Source: Pseudarthrobacter sulfonivorans (GTDB taxonomy: Bacteria; Actinomycetota; Actinomycetes; Actinomycetales; Micrococcaceae). From it: a stretch of 64,000 nucleotides of DNA. The stretch is taken from the NCBI RefSeq assembly GCF_001484605.1, contig NZ_CP013747.1, positions 4,836,001 through 4,900,000 on the forward strand, in the 5' to 3' direction. Shown here in pieces: positions 9,507 to 18,134 of the stretch. The first letter of the stretch is position 1. Each line of letters begins with the position of its first letter. The position numbers and the translations under genes were made by a program. Under the pieces are notes generated by a model. That model was not told where the DNA came from. It searched no databases and worked only from the letters and a program-made list of their open reading frames with translations.

Positions 9507-12053
9507 ATGAAACTCGTTGACCAGCTGCCTGTCCTGTCCGCCTCAGACCCCTCCGGCGCAGGCATCGACCCGGACGCCCTGTACACCCAATTCCTTGAGT
9601 GGACCGAAAGCCGGGGCCTGGAACTGTACGCTGCCCAGGACGAGGCCATCATGGAGCTCGCCACCGGAGCCAACGTCATCCTCGCCACCCCAACGGGCTC
9701 CGGAAAATCGCTGGTGGCCATCGCGGCGCACTTCCAGGCCATGGCGCGGGGCCAGCGCAGTTACTACACCGCCCCCATTAAAGCGCTGGTCTCGGAGAAG
9801 TTTTTTGCCCTGTGCGACATCTTCGGTGCAGAAAACGTCGGCATGATCACGGGTGACTCCGGCGTCAACCAGAACGCACCGATCATCTGCTGCACGGCAG
9901 AAATTCTCGCGAACATCGCCCTCCGCGAAGGGGCCGACGCCGAACTCGGTGCGGTCATCATGGACGAATTCCATTTCTACTCCGACCCCCAGCGTGGTTG
10001 GGCCTGGCAGGTCCCGCTGCTGGAGCTCCCCCAGGCCCAGTTCCTTCTGATGTCCGCAACCCTGGGTGATGTCAGCCGGTTCGAGGCCGGCATCACCGAA
10101 CTTACGGGCCGCCCCACCACCACCGTCAGTTCAGCCGAGCGCCCCATTCCGCTGCATTACTACTACCACCAGACGCCGGTCCACGAAACACTCGAGGAAC
10201 TCCTCTCCACGCGCCAGGTGCCCGCCTATGTGGTGCACTTCAGCCAGATCGAGGCCATTGACCGGGCCCAGACACTGATGAGCATCAACGTGTGCACCCG
10301 CGAGGAGAAGGACAAAATCGCGGAGCTGATCGCGAATTTCCGTTTCGCCGCAGGCTTCGGCAAGACGCTCAACCGGCTGGTCCGGCACGGTATCGGGGTC
10401 CATCACGCCGGCATGCTGCCGAAGTACCGCAGGCTCGTGGAGCAGCTCGCCCAGGCGGGCCTGCTCAAGGTGATCTGCGGTACGGACACACTGGGCGTGG
10501 GGATCAACGTGCCCATCCGCACCGTGTTGCTCACCGCACTGAGCAAGTACGACGGCGTCCGCACCCGCCCGCTTAACTCCCGGGAGTTCCACCAGATTGC
10601 CGGAAGGGCCGGCCGCGCCGGGTATGACACCGCGGGGACGGTGGTGGTCCAGGCACCGGAGCACGTCATCGAAAACGTGAAGGCGATGGCCAAGGCCACC
10701 GCCAAATTTGGTGACGACCAGAAGAAGCTCCGCCAGGTGGTCAAAAAGAAGCCGCCGGAGGGCTTCGTCTCCTGGGGGGAACCCACCTTCAAGCGCCTCG
10801 TGGAATCCGTGCCCGATCCTTTGACGTCCAGCTTCAGCGTGACGCATTCTATGCTGATGAACCTGATGGAACGGCCCGGCGACCCGTTCACAGCGGCCCG
10901 TCGGCTGCTGACCGAAAACCACGAGACACGGTCATCACAGCTGCGGCTGATGAAAAAAGCCCTGGGAATCTATCGTGAGCTCCTCGCCGCTGAGGTGGTG
11001 GAGCGCATCCCGGCAGAAGAGCAGGGCCATGACGGCAGGACCGTACGGCTCACCGTCCATCTGCAGGCCAACTTTGCCCTGAACCAGCCACTCTCGCCGT
11101 TTGCGCTGGCGGCGCTGGAGCTCCTTGACCCGGATTCGCCGTCGTACGCCCTGGACGTGGTGTCCGTGATCGAGGCGACCCTCGAAAAGCCCCGCCAGAT
11201 CCTCTCCGCGCAGCAGAAGAAGGCCCGTGGGGAAGCGATTGCCGCGATGAAGGCTGACGGCATCGAGTACGACCAGCGCATGGCCATGCTGGAGGAAGTC
11301 ACCTATCCGCAGCCGCTCGCCGAACTCCTGGGCGAAGCCTTCGAGGTCTACCGCAAGGCCGCGCCATGGGTGGGCGACTTTGAACTGGCGCCCAAGTCCG
11401 TGGTCCGCGACATGTACGAGCGGGCCATGAACTTCGGCGAATTTGTCCAGTTCTACGGGCTGGCCCGCTCCGAGGGCATTGTGCTGCGCTACCTCGCCGA
11501 CTGCTTCAAGGCGCTGCGCCAGACCGTACCGCAGGACATGCTTCGGGAAGACCTTGAAGACCTCATCGCCTGGCTTGGCGAGCTGGTGCGGCAAGTGGAC
11601 TCCAGCCTCCTGGACGAATGGGAGGAGCTGACGTCCGGCGCGATGCCCACCCCGCACGACGCTCCCCCTCCCCCGCCGCCGTCGCTGACGTCCAACGTCC
11701 GTGCCTTCCGCGTGATGGTCCGCAACGAGATGTTCCGCCGCGTGGAACTGTTCGCGGACGAAAACGCCGCAGCCCTGGGCGAGCTCGACGGCGGCGCGGG
11801 CTGGGATGCCACCCGCTGGGAAGACGTCCTGGACGACTACTTCGACGAACACAACGACATTGGCACCGGCCCGGATGCCCGCGGTCCCGGACTGCTCATG
11901 ATCACCGAAGAGCCAGGCCTTTGGAAGGTCCGGCAGATTTTCGACGATCCGGCGAGCAACCATGACTGGGGCATCTCCGCGGAAGTGGACCTGGCGGCCT
12001 CCGATGAAACCGGTACGGCAGTGGTCCGTGTCACCGACGTCAACCGGCTCTAG
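9507..12053 (+). CDS. DEAD/DEAH-box (Ski2-like) helicase with DUF3516-type C-terminus
   Basis: An 848-residue ATP-dependent helicase. Motif I PTGSGKS is near residue 60, motif II DEFH near residue 152, motif III SATL near residue 183 and motif VI QIAGRAGRAG near residue 365. The order and spacing resemble the superfamily-2 Ski2/Mtr4 group. The roughly 450-residue C-terminal region looks like the actinobacterial DUF3516 extension. The role is probably RNA or DNA remodelling; the exact substrate is unknown. The stop is 11 bp before the CoA-transferase gene, which may be co-transcribed. Confidence 0.88.
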   Translation: MKLVDQLPVLSASDPSGAGIDPDALYTQFLEWTESRGLELYAAQDEAIMELATGANVILATPTGSGKSLVAIAAHFQAMARGQRSYYTAPIKALVSEKFFALCDIFGAENVGMITGDSGVNQNAPIICCTAEILANIALREGADAELGAVIMDEFHFYSDPQRGWAWQVPLLELPQAQFLLMSATLGDVSRFEAGITELTGRPTTTVSSAERPIPLHYYYHQTPVHETLEELLSTRQVPAYVVHFSQIEAIDRAQTLMSINVCTREEKDKIAELIANFRFAAGFGKTLNRLVRHGIGVHHAGMLPKYRRLVEQLAQAGLLKVICGTDTLGVGINVPIRTVLLTALSKYDGVRTRPLNSREFHQIAGRAGRAGYDTAGTVVVQAPEHVIENVKAMAKATAKFGDDQKKLRQVVKKKPPEGFVSWGEPTFKRLVESVPDPLTSSFSVTHSMLMNLMERPGDPFTAARRLLTENHETRSSQLRLMKKALGIYRELLAAEVVERIPAEEQGHDGRTVRLTVHLQANFALNQPLSPFALAALELLDPDSPSYALDVVSVIEATLEKPRQILSAQQKKARGEAIAAMKADGIEYDQRMAMLEEVTYPQPLAELLGEAFEVYRKAAPWVGDFELAPKSVVRDMYERAMNFGEFVQFYGLARSEGIVLRYLADCFKALRQTVPQDMLREDLEDLIAWLGELVRQVDSSLLDEWEELTSGAMPTPHDAPPPPPPSLTSNVRAFRVMVRNEMFRRVELFADENAAALGELDGGAGWDATRWEDVLDDYFDEHNDIGTGPDARGPGLLMITEEPGLWKVRQIFDDPASNHDWGISAEVDLAASDETGTAVVRVTDVNRL

Positions 12054-12064
12054 GCTCTGACCGA

Positions 12065-13435
12065 ATGGACTCCGTCCCCGACCTGACCGGCAGCCTTCGG
12101 GTTGTGGAAGCCCTGAAGGCCCAGCCCGTGGCACCTTCCAACGGTCCACGGCAGTGGTGGAAGGGCCCGCTGGACGTCGAGGGACTGGCTTTGGGGGCGG
12201 TCCAGGCAGCAGCGACGTCGCTGAACGCGCTTGTTGGCGTTCCGGGCAGGTACTCCCTGGCATCCGGAGCCACCGCGGCGGCGTTCGATTCGCTGGGACA
12301 CCTGCGGATCGCGGGCGAGAAACCCGAAGGGTTCGCTCCGATGTCCGGCTTTCGGCGCACGTCGGACGGCTGGATCCGCCTCCACGCCAACTACCCCCAC
12401 CACGCAGCCCGGCTGACGTCGGCCCTCTCCGTGAGCACACCACAGGACGTGGAACACGCCCTGTTGGGAATGACGTCCGTGGCCGCCGAGGAAGCCATCA
12501 CGGCAAACAACGGCGTCGCTGCTGCCGTGCGCACACGGGACGAGTGGATCGCGACCCCCATGTATGGGACGGCCAGCTCCGGTCCATGGATCAGAATCTC
12601 CCGTCCGCCACCGTCAGCCAGTGAAAGTCCGCAGCTCTCCCGGTGGTTTCCAGCGGCAGTTCCGCGCCACCCCTTGGCCGGGCTCAAGGTGCTGGACCTG
12701 ACGCGCGTCATTGCGGGGCCCACTGCCACACGCCTCCTGGGCGCCCTGGGCGCGGACGTTCTGCGCATCGACCCGCCCCAGCTTCCGGAGTTGAGCGATG
12801 TGTTCATTGACTCGGGCTTTGACAAGCGCAGCGCCGAGGCGGACCTCCGGGATCCTGCCGCCATGGAAGCGGTCAGGCTTCTCATTGAGTCTGCCGACGT
12901 GGTGGTCACGGGTTACCGCGACGGCGGGCTGGACCCTTTTGGGCTGGCGCCCGAAGCGCTGTTGCTTGCCCGGCCCGACCTCGTGATCGTCACTCTGAGT
13001 GCCTGGGGCAGCGGCGGCCCTTGGAACGGACGGCGCGGTTTTGACAGCCTGGTACAGGCCGCTTGCGGCATTGCCGAACGGTATGGCCGCACGACTGATG
13101 ACGGGTGGCAGCCGGGGGCGCTTCCAGTGCAGGCACTGGATCATGCCACCGGTTATGGCCTCGCGGCGGCAGCAATTGCCTTGCTGGCCGAACGGCTCCG
13201 AAGCGGACGCGGCGGCGCTGCCCGGCTTTCCCTGGCCCGCACCGCTGAAGAATTGTTCCGGCTGCCCGCAGTGGCCGGTCACGGCGGTTCCCTGCCTGAC
13301 CCGGAACTCCGCGTGATGGACAGCCCCTACGGCCGCCTGCGATATGTTGGGCCGCCCATCATGGCGGACGGCGTGCCGCTGGAGTACAGCAAGGGACCCG
13401 TCCGATACGGAACATCGCATCTTCGCTGGCAATAG
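12065..13435 (+). CDS. CaiB/BaiF family (class III) CoA-transferase, double-domain
   Basis: A 456-residue protein of the formyl-CoA transferase family, which moves CoA between carboxylic acids. The C-terminal half has the family core: PLAGLKVLDLTRVIAGPTATR near residue 200, then the catalytic-aspartate region RRGFDSLVQAACGIAERYG near residue 325. The N-terminal 190 residues look like a partial second copy of the fold without the active-site motif. The substrate acids cannot be predicted. It follows the helicase by 11 bp; the functional relation, if any, is not obvious. Confidence 0.83.
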   Translation: MDSVPDLTGSLRVVEALKAQPVAPSNGPRQWWKGPLDVEGLALGAVQAAATSLNALVGVPGRYSLASGATAAAFDSLGHLRIAGEKPEGFAPMSGFRRTSDGWIRLHANYPHHAARLTSALSVSTPQDVEHALLGMTSVAAEEAITANNGVAAAVRTRDEWIATPMYGTASSGPWIRISRPPPSASESPQLSRWFPAAVPRHPLAGLKVLDLTRVIAGPTATRLLGALGADVLRIDPPQLPELSDVFIDSGFDKRSAEADLRDPAAMEAVRLLIESADVVVTGYRDGGLDPFGLAPEALLLARPDLVIVTLSAWGSGGPWNGRRGFDSLVQAACGIAERYGRTTDDGWQPGALPVQALDHATGYGLAAAAIALLAERLRSGRGGAARLSLARTAEELFRLPAVAGHGGSLPDPELRVMDSPYGRLRYVGPPIMADGVPLEYSKGPVRYGTSHLRWQ

Positions 13436-13468
13436 GGAGCCTGGCAGTAGGGATCACGGCCCCGCTAG

Positions 13469-13474
13469 TAAACT
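13469..13474 (+). promoter_or_regulatory. Leaderless -10 element of the 13481 acetyltransferase gene
   Basis: TAAACT, six bases, then ATG 13481. No ribosome binding site is visible. Confidence 0.5.
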
Positions 13475-13480
13475 CGGACC

Positions 13481-13981
13481 ATGAGTGTAATCCGCCCCGC
13501 CACCCGGCAAGACGTCCCCGCCATTCTGCAGATGATCCACGAACTGGCCATTTACGAGAAGGAACCGGACGCGGTCCGCAACACACCGGAAATGCTGGCT
13601 GAGGTCCTGTTCGGCGAGAACCCGCGCGTGTTTGCCACGATGGCTGAGAACAGCGCAGGCGAGGTCCGGGGTTTCGCGCTCTGGTTCCTGAACTACTCCA
13701 CCTGGGAAGGCGTCCACGGCATCTACCTGGAAGACCTCTACGTCAGCCCGCACGCCCGCGGCGAGGGCCACGGCAAGGCGCTCCTGCAGCACCTGGCCGC
13801 CACCGCCGTCGAGAGGGGCTACGCCCGGGTTGAGTGGAGCGTCCTGGACTGGAACGAACCGTCCATCAACTTCTACCGCAGCCTCGGCGCCCGCCCCCTG
13901 GATGGCTGGTCCACGTTCCGGCTGACCGGCGACGCGCTGGAGAGCTTTGGCACCAGAACGGCAGCGTCCATCCGTGGCTGA
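13481..13981 (+). CDS. GNAT N-acetyltransferase, diamine/thialysine acetyltransferase-like
   Basis: A 166-residue GCN5-related acetyltransferase. The first strand and helix IRPATRQDVPAI resemble spermidine/spermine acetyltransferases. The acetyl-CoA pyrophosphate loop is ARGEGHGKALL near residue 98, and the C-terminal WNEPSINFYRSLGA is the usual GNAT motif B. The length and the YEKEPDAV segment near residue 28 match the SAT1/thialysine subgroup, so an amine substrate is likely but not proven. It overlaps the following hydrolase gene slightly. Confidence 0.8.
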   Translation: MSVIRPATRQDVPAILQMIHELAIYEKEPDAVRNTPEMLAEVLFGENPRVFATMAENSAGEVRGFALWFLNYSTWEGVHGIYLEDLYVSPHARGEGHGKALLQHLAATAVERGYARVEWSVLDWNEPSINFYRSLGARPLDGWSTFRLTGDALESFGTRTAASIRG

Positions 13982-15350
13982 GCGGGACGCTTCCTCTCAA
14001 ACGACGCAAACGCGGACCCCTGTCCCGCATTTTGTGAAGGCCAGGCACGAATTCCGTGGCATGCGCACCGCCGAGCACTACTTCACCGTTCCCTTGGACC
14101 ACTTCGCTCCAGGGAGCGGCGACAACGCCGAGACCATCACCGTCTTCGCCCGTGAGTACGTCTCGTCGGCCCACACCCAGGCTGAAGCCGAAGAGCTTCC
14201 CTGGCTGGTGTTCCTCCAGGGCGGGCCGGGCGGCCGTGGCAACCGGCTGGCTTCGCTGGGCGGCTGGAGCAAGGCGGCTGCCCGGGACTTCCGGATCCTG
14301 ATGCTGGACCAGCGCGGCACCGGGCTGTCGACCCCCCTTGACCGGAACACGCTGGCCGCTCGCGGAACGGCCGAAGCACAGGCTGCGTACCTCGAGCATT
14401 TCCGTGCGGATTCCATCGTGGCCGACGCGGAGCTCATCCGCGCGGCGCTCGGCTCCGGCCCCTGGAGCATCTACGGCCAAAGCTACGGCGGATTCTGCGC
14501 GCTGACGTACCTGTCCTTTGCCCCGGACGGGCTGAAGGAGGCTCTCATCACGGGCGGACTTGCGCCGCTCGCCGGCCATGCCGACGACGTCTACCGCGCC
14601 ACGTTCGCGCGCGTTGCAGCCCGCAACACCGAGTACTTCAGCTGGTATCCGGAGGACCGCCGGACAGTGAACGCGATCGCATCGCACCTTCGGCAGACCG
14701 AGGAGTTCCTTCCCGACGGCGGCCGGCTCACGGTTGAACGGTTCCAGATGGTGGGCTCCTTCCTGGGCGGAAACACGCGGGTGGACGGCCTGCACTACCT
14801 GCTGGAAGACGCCTTCACCGAGACACCACAGGGAAACAGGCTCTCCGATGCCTTCCTGGAGCAGGTCCAGGGCATCGTGTCCCGCCTGGCGAACCCGCTC
14901 TATGCCCTGCTGCATGAGTCCATCTACGGGCAGGGACAGGCGACCGACTGGGCTGCCTGGCGTGTGCTGCAGGAAAATCCGGCATTCCACCCGGATGCGG
15001 AGGCGCTGCTGCTGACCGGCGAGATGGTGTACCCGTGGTATTTCGAACAGGATCCCGCCTTGGTGCCGCTGCGGCAGGTGGCCCATCTGCTGGCCGCCAA
15101 AACGGACTGGAAGCCGCTGTATGACCCCACACAGTTGGCCGCGAACAGCGTGCCGGTTGCCGCCGCGGTTTACCAGGACGACATTTACGTGGACGGCAGC
15201 CTGTCACTGGAGACGGCGGCTGCTGTGCGCGGACTCCGGGTATGGGAGACGGCCGACTTCCACCATGACGGCATAGCGGACGACGGCGAGGCTATTTTCG
15301 GGCGGCTGCTGGGTATGGTGCGCTCGGTTGCCGGCTCAGCCGGCAGCTGA
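13974..15350 (+). CDS. Alpha/beta-hydrolase, proline-iminopeptidase-like (S33 family)
   Basis: A 458-residue cytoplasmic hydrolase. The oxyanion segment LQGGPGGRG is near residue 75 and the nucleophile elbow GQSYGG near residue 165; the RGTGLS segment between them is typical of prolyl aminopeptidases. The HHDG segment near the C-terminus probably supplies the catalytic His. It is expected to release N-terminal proline or similar residues from small peptides. The start is uncertain: I use GTG 13974, which overlaps the previous gene by 8 bp; a TTG nine codons earlier is also open. Its end overlaps the convergent MFS gene by 15 bp. Confidence 0.8.
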   Translation: MAERDASSQTTQTRTPVPHFVKARHEFRGMRTAEHYFTVPLDHFAPGSGDNAETITVFAREYVSSAHTQAEAEELPWLVFLQGGPGGRGNRLASLGGWSKAAARDFRILMLDQRGTGLSTPLDRNTLAARGTAEAQAAYLEHFRADSIVADAELIRAALGSGPWSIYGQSYGGFCALTYLSFAPDGLKEALITGGLAPLAGHADDVYRATFARVAARNTEYFSWYPEDRRTVNAIASHLRQTEEFLPDGGRLTVERFQMVGSFLGGNTRVDGLHYLLEDAFTETPQGNRLSDAFLEQVQGIVSRLANPLYALLHESIYGQGQATDWAAWRVLQENPAFHPDAEALLLTGEMVYPWYFEQDPALVPLRQVAHLLAAKTDWKPLYDPTQLAANSVPVAAAVYQDDIYVDGSLSLETAAAVRGLRVWETADFHHDGIADDGEAIFGRLLGMVRSVAGSAGS

Positions 15351-15355
15351 GCCGG
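15331..15355. terminator. Hairpin in the overlapping 3' ends of two convergent genes
   Basis: A perfect 10-bp stem (CCGGCTCAGC / GCTGAGCCGG) with a 5-base loop sits in the shared 3' codons of the hydrolase and the MFS gene. It can act in either direction. There is no T-tract, as is usual in this GC range. Confidence 0.5.
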
Positions 15356-16757
15356 CCGCCGGGCTGCGGCGGCGCGCCACCAGGGCAACGACGGCGGCGG
15401 TCAGGACAGCAGCCCCCACCAGTCCGCCTGCCATGTTGAGCCCCAGGTAGCCGGCCCAGCTGAGGATCAGCCCGGAAGTGGCCCCGCCCACCGCACCTGC
15501 GGCGCCCATCAGCATGTCCGACACCCCTTGGACCACCACGCGGGACTCCTGCGGGACGCTCTCCGCCAGCAGCGTGGACCCGGAAATGGTGGCCGCAGAC
15601 CAGCCCATGCCCAGCAGCACAAGTCCCACGGCCACCGCGACGGTGGACGTCTGGCCAAATCCTGCGACGGCGACGGCAGCGATCAGCGTGGCGAAGCCGA
15701 TCATGATGGTCTCAGTCCTGCCTGCCTTGTCCGTCAGCCAGCCCATAACCGGCGACAACGCGAACATGCCTGCGATATGCAGGGAGATGGTGAAGCCGAT
15801 GATCACCAGGACATCGCCGGAGGCGGCGTGGCCGGCATGGGAGGCACCAGGCCCGGCCACGAGTTCCTGCAAATGCAGCGGGGTCATGGACATCACGCCC
15901 ACCATCACGGCGTGCGCTCCGACGACGGCGGCAAGCGCCAGCCAGGAAGCCCTGGACTGGCGGATTGCCCGCAGCCCGCGGACGAGCGATCCCCCGACTG
16001 CGTTGCGCGCGGTGGCGCCTTGCTGATTTGCCATACGTGGTGGCGTGCCCTGCATCTTCCCGCCAGCTGGCTGGGCGTCGAGATCCAGCACGGCGGGTTC
16101 CTGAGTGGCAAGATCCCGGGCGGCGATTTCCCGCGCGAGCAGGAGCGGGTCCGGCCTGAGACCAGCGAAAAGCAGCACAATGGCCAGCAGGAGTCCGGCT
16201 GCGGAGATCACGAACGGTCCGGCGACGGGAGGCAGGCTGAGGGCCAGGCCCACCACGGTGCCGGGCTGGATCAGGTTGGGTCCGGCCACGGCGCCGACCG
16301 TCACAGCCCACACCACGGCGGAAAGCGCCCTGCCGCGGTGTTCAGCGTCCGCAAGGTCGACGGCGGCGAAGCGTGCCTGCAGGCTGGCCGCGGTACCCAC
16401 TCCGATGCCCACCGCCCCCAGCACCAGCAGGACGAACAAGCCGGACACCACCGACAGCACTATCAGAACTGTGCCGGCCAGGGCGGCGGAAAGCCCCGTG
16501 ACCTGCCCGGCCCGACGGCCCCGCCGGTCCGCCAGCGAAGCAAGGGGCAGTGCTGTCAGCGCGGCCCCCAATGTCATAACCGTGGCCACGGCGCCCGCCC
16601 ACACGCTGGAACCGGAAAGTTCCACGGCCAGGATGGAACCAATCGAAACCGTGGCTCCGGTGCCGATGCCACCGAAAACCTGGGCCGCGCTCAGCAGCAC
16701 CACGGTGCGCCGTTGCACCTGGCGCACTCCTCTTTCCGTGATCAGGGTGCGGGCCAT
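15336..16757 (-). CDS. MFS transporter
   Basis: A 473-residue major facilitator protein with about 12 membrane helices. The loop between helices 2 and 3 carries LADRRGRRAG, the usual MFS motif A position, and a second such loop (LTDKAGRTE) follows in the C-terminal half. Between the halves, about residues 205-260 form a long cytosolic linker. The family pattern suggests drug or metabolite efflux; the substrate is unknown. The ATG at 16757 has TATGCT six bases upstream. Its 3' end overlaps the convergent hydrolase gene. Confidence 0.82.
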   Translation of the reverse strand: MARTLITERGVRQVQRRTVVLLSAAQVFGGIGTGATVSIGSILAVELSGSSVWAGAVATVMTLGAALTALPLASLADRRGRRAGQVTGLSAALAGTVLIVLSVVSGLFVLLVLGAVGIGVGTAASLQARFAAVDLADAEHRGRALSAVVWAVTVGAVAGPNLIQPGTVVGLALSLPPVAGPFVISAAGLLLAIVLLFAGLRPDPLLLAREIAARDLATQEPAVLDLDAQPAGGKMQGTPPRMANQQGATARNAVGGSLVRGLRAIRQSRASWLALAAVVGAHAVMVGVMSMTPLHLQELVAGPGASHAGHAASGDVLVIIGFTISLHIAGMFALSPVMGWLTDKAGRTETIMIGFATLIAAVAVAGFGQTSTVAVAVGLVLLGMGWSAATISGSTLLAESVPQESRVVVQGVSDMLMGAAGAVGGATSGLILSWAGYLGLNMAGGLVGAAVLTAAVVALVARRRSPAAGSAAG

Positions 16758-16763
16758 GATCCG

Positions 16764-16769
16764 AGCATA
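16764..16769 (-). promoter_or_regulatory. Leaderless -10 element of the MFS gene
   Basis: TATGCT on the minus strand, six bases, then the ATG at 16757. Confidence 0.5.
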
Positions 16770-16806
16770 GTCCTGGGCGGCCAGGTCCTACAGGGGGCAG
16801 ATTAAG

Positions 16807-16843
16807 CCACTGATCCCGGCCGCAGTGCGGCCGGGATCAGTGG
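16807..16843. terminator. Strong terminator hairpin downstream of terC
   Basis: A perfect 17-bp stem around a 3-base loop lies just past the stop of the TerC gene and before the promoter of the MFS gene. It would end TerC transcription; no T-tract follows. Confidence 0.8.
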
Positions 16844-16878
16844 AAATGCAGTGTGCGTCAACGAAACGCGGAGACAGC

Positions 16879-17907
16879 CTACTCAGCTTCGCTGAGGCTC
16901 TTCTTGGCGTCTTCCTCGAGGCGGGGGTCCAGGTGGGCCGTCTTTGCCTTGGAGCTCAGGAGGCTGGCAATCACGGCAACGATGATGGTGCCCACGATGA
17001 CGGCCAGGGAGACGAATGTCGGAATCTCCGGGGCCCACTCGATGTGGTTGCCGCCGTTGATGAACGGCAGTTCGTTCACGTGCATGGCGTGGAGCACCAG
17101 CTTCACACCGATGAACGCCAGGATGAAGGACAGCGCGTGCTTCAGGTAGATCAGGCGGTTCATCAGGCCACCCAGCAGGAAGTACAGCTGGCGCAGGCCC
17201 ATCAGGGCGAACAGGTTGGCGGTGAAGACGATGAACGGGCTCTGGGTCAGGCCGAAGATCGCCGGAATCGAGTCGACGGCGAAAAGGAGGTCGGTCAGGC
17301 CGATGGTGATGAACACGATCAGCATGGGGGTGAAGACCTTCTTGCCGTCCACCGTGGTGCGCAGCTTGCCGCCGTCGAACTTCTCCGACATGGGGATGAC
17401 GTTGCGGATCCGGGCGATGAGCGGGTTTTCCTTGTCCTCTTCGTCCTCGCCTTCGTCCTGGGCCTGCTTCCAGGCGGTCCAGAGCAGGAACGCGCCAAAG
17501 ATGTAGAACACCCAGCTGAACTGCTCGATCACGATGGCGCCGAGGAGGATGAAGATGCCGCGCAGGATCAGGGCGATGATGATGCCCACCATCAGGACTT
17601 CCTGCTGGTACTTACGGGGCACGGAGAAGCGGGCCATGATGATGATGAAGACAAACAGGTTGTCGATGCTGAGGCTGTATTCAGTGACCCAGCCGGCCAC
17701 AAACTGGCCGCCGAATTCGGCGCCGGTAAAGAAGAACATGGCCCCGGCGAACAACAGGGCCAGGGAGACGTAGAACGCAACCCACAGGCCGGCTTCCTTC
17801 ATGGAAGGCTCGTGGGGGCGTCGGACGACCAGCAGAAGGTCAATGAGGAGGATCAGGCCAAGGACGACAAGTGAGCCGACCTCGAACCACACGGGTAATT
17901 CGGGCAC
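16879..17907 (-). CDS. TerC/Alx-family membrane protein, probable manganese exporter
   Basis: A 342-residue integral membrane protein of the TerC family with about nine helices. The two conserved Asp motifs of the family are visible: LSIDNLFVF near residue 80 and FAVDSIPAIFG near residue 212. A very acidic cytosolic loop (DEGEDEEDKE) lies near residue 150. Members such as Alx, YkoY and MeeF/Y export Mn2+ or metallate secreted enzymes. Translation starts at GTG 17907 after an AAAGG site. The upstream region has a yybP-ykoY riboswitch, which strongly supports a manganese role. Confidence 0.92.
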   Translation of the reverse strand: MPELPVWFEVGSLVVLGLILLIDLLLVVRRPHEPSMKEAGLWVAFYVSLALLFAGAMFFFTGAEFGGQFVAGWVTEYSLSIDNLFVFIIIMARFSVPRKYQQEVLMVGIIIALILRGIFILLGAIVIEQFSWVFYIFGAFLLWTAWKQAQDEGEDEEDKENPLIARIRNVIPMSEKFDGGKLRTTVDGKKVFTPMLIVFITIGLTDLLFAVDSIPAIFGLTQSPFIVFTANLFALMGLRQLYFLLGGLMNRLIYLKHALSFILAFIGVKLVLHAMHVNELPFINGGNHIEWAPEIPTFVSLAVIVGTIIVAVIASLLSSKAKTAHLDPRLEEDAKKSLSEAE

Positions 17908-17937
17908 AGGTTAGCCTTTCGCAGGGTACAGAGAAAT

Positions 17938-18058
17938 GATGTAAGTCTCTCCGGCCAGCCTGTGCACTTGGTGCTGAAATGGCGGCCCGCTACGCCCGGC
18001 CAGGCAACTGTGCCTGGCGTGTTGACGATCGTAGCGCTCGGGATACTCCCCTACGTGA
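17938..18058 (-). promoter_or_regulatory. yybP-ykoY manganese-sensing riboswitch
   Basis: On the minus strand upstream of TerC, the 5' signature GTAGGGGAGTA and the 3' signature CCGGAGAGACTTAC frame a structured RNA. P1 can form between GTAGG and CTTAC. An internal 7-bp stem pairs CGCTACG (18036-18030) with CGTAGCG (17994-17988), capped by a CCAGGCA/TGCCTGG hairpin (18017-18000), and the ATCGTCAACACG joint resembles other members. The class binds Mn2+ and typically switches genes on for Mn2+ export. It ends about 30 bases before the GTG. Confidence 0.85.
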
Positions 18059-18063
18059 CGTTA

Positions 18064-18074
18064 ACTGTACAGTA
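18064..18074 (-). promoter_or_regulatory. Probable -10 region of the terC transcript
   Basis: Two overlapping hexamers, TACTGT and TACAGT, sit just upstream of the riboswitch. Either would start the RNA a few bases before the GGGGAGTA signature. No firm -35 was found. Confidence 0.4.
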
Positions 18075-18134
18075 GGCGTCCCGACATGCGGAAACATGCC
18101 CCGACTGCCACGTCCCTTCGGCGCCCGGGGTGGA

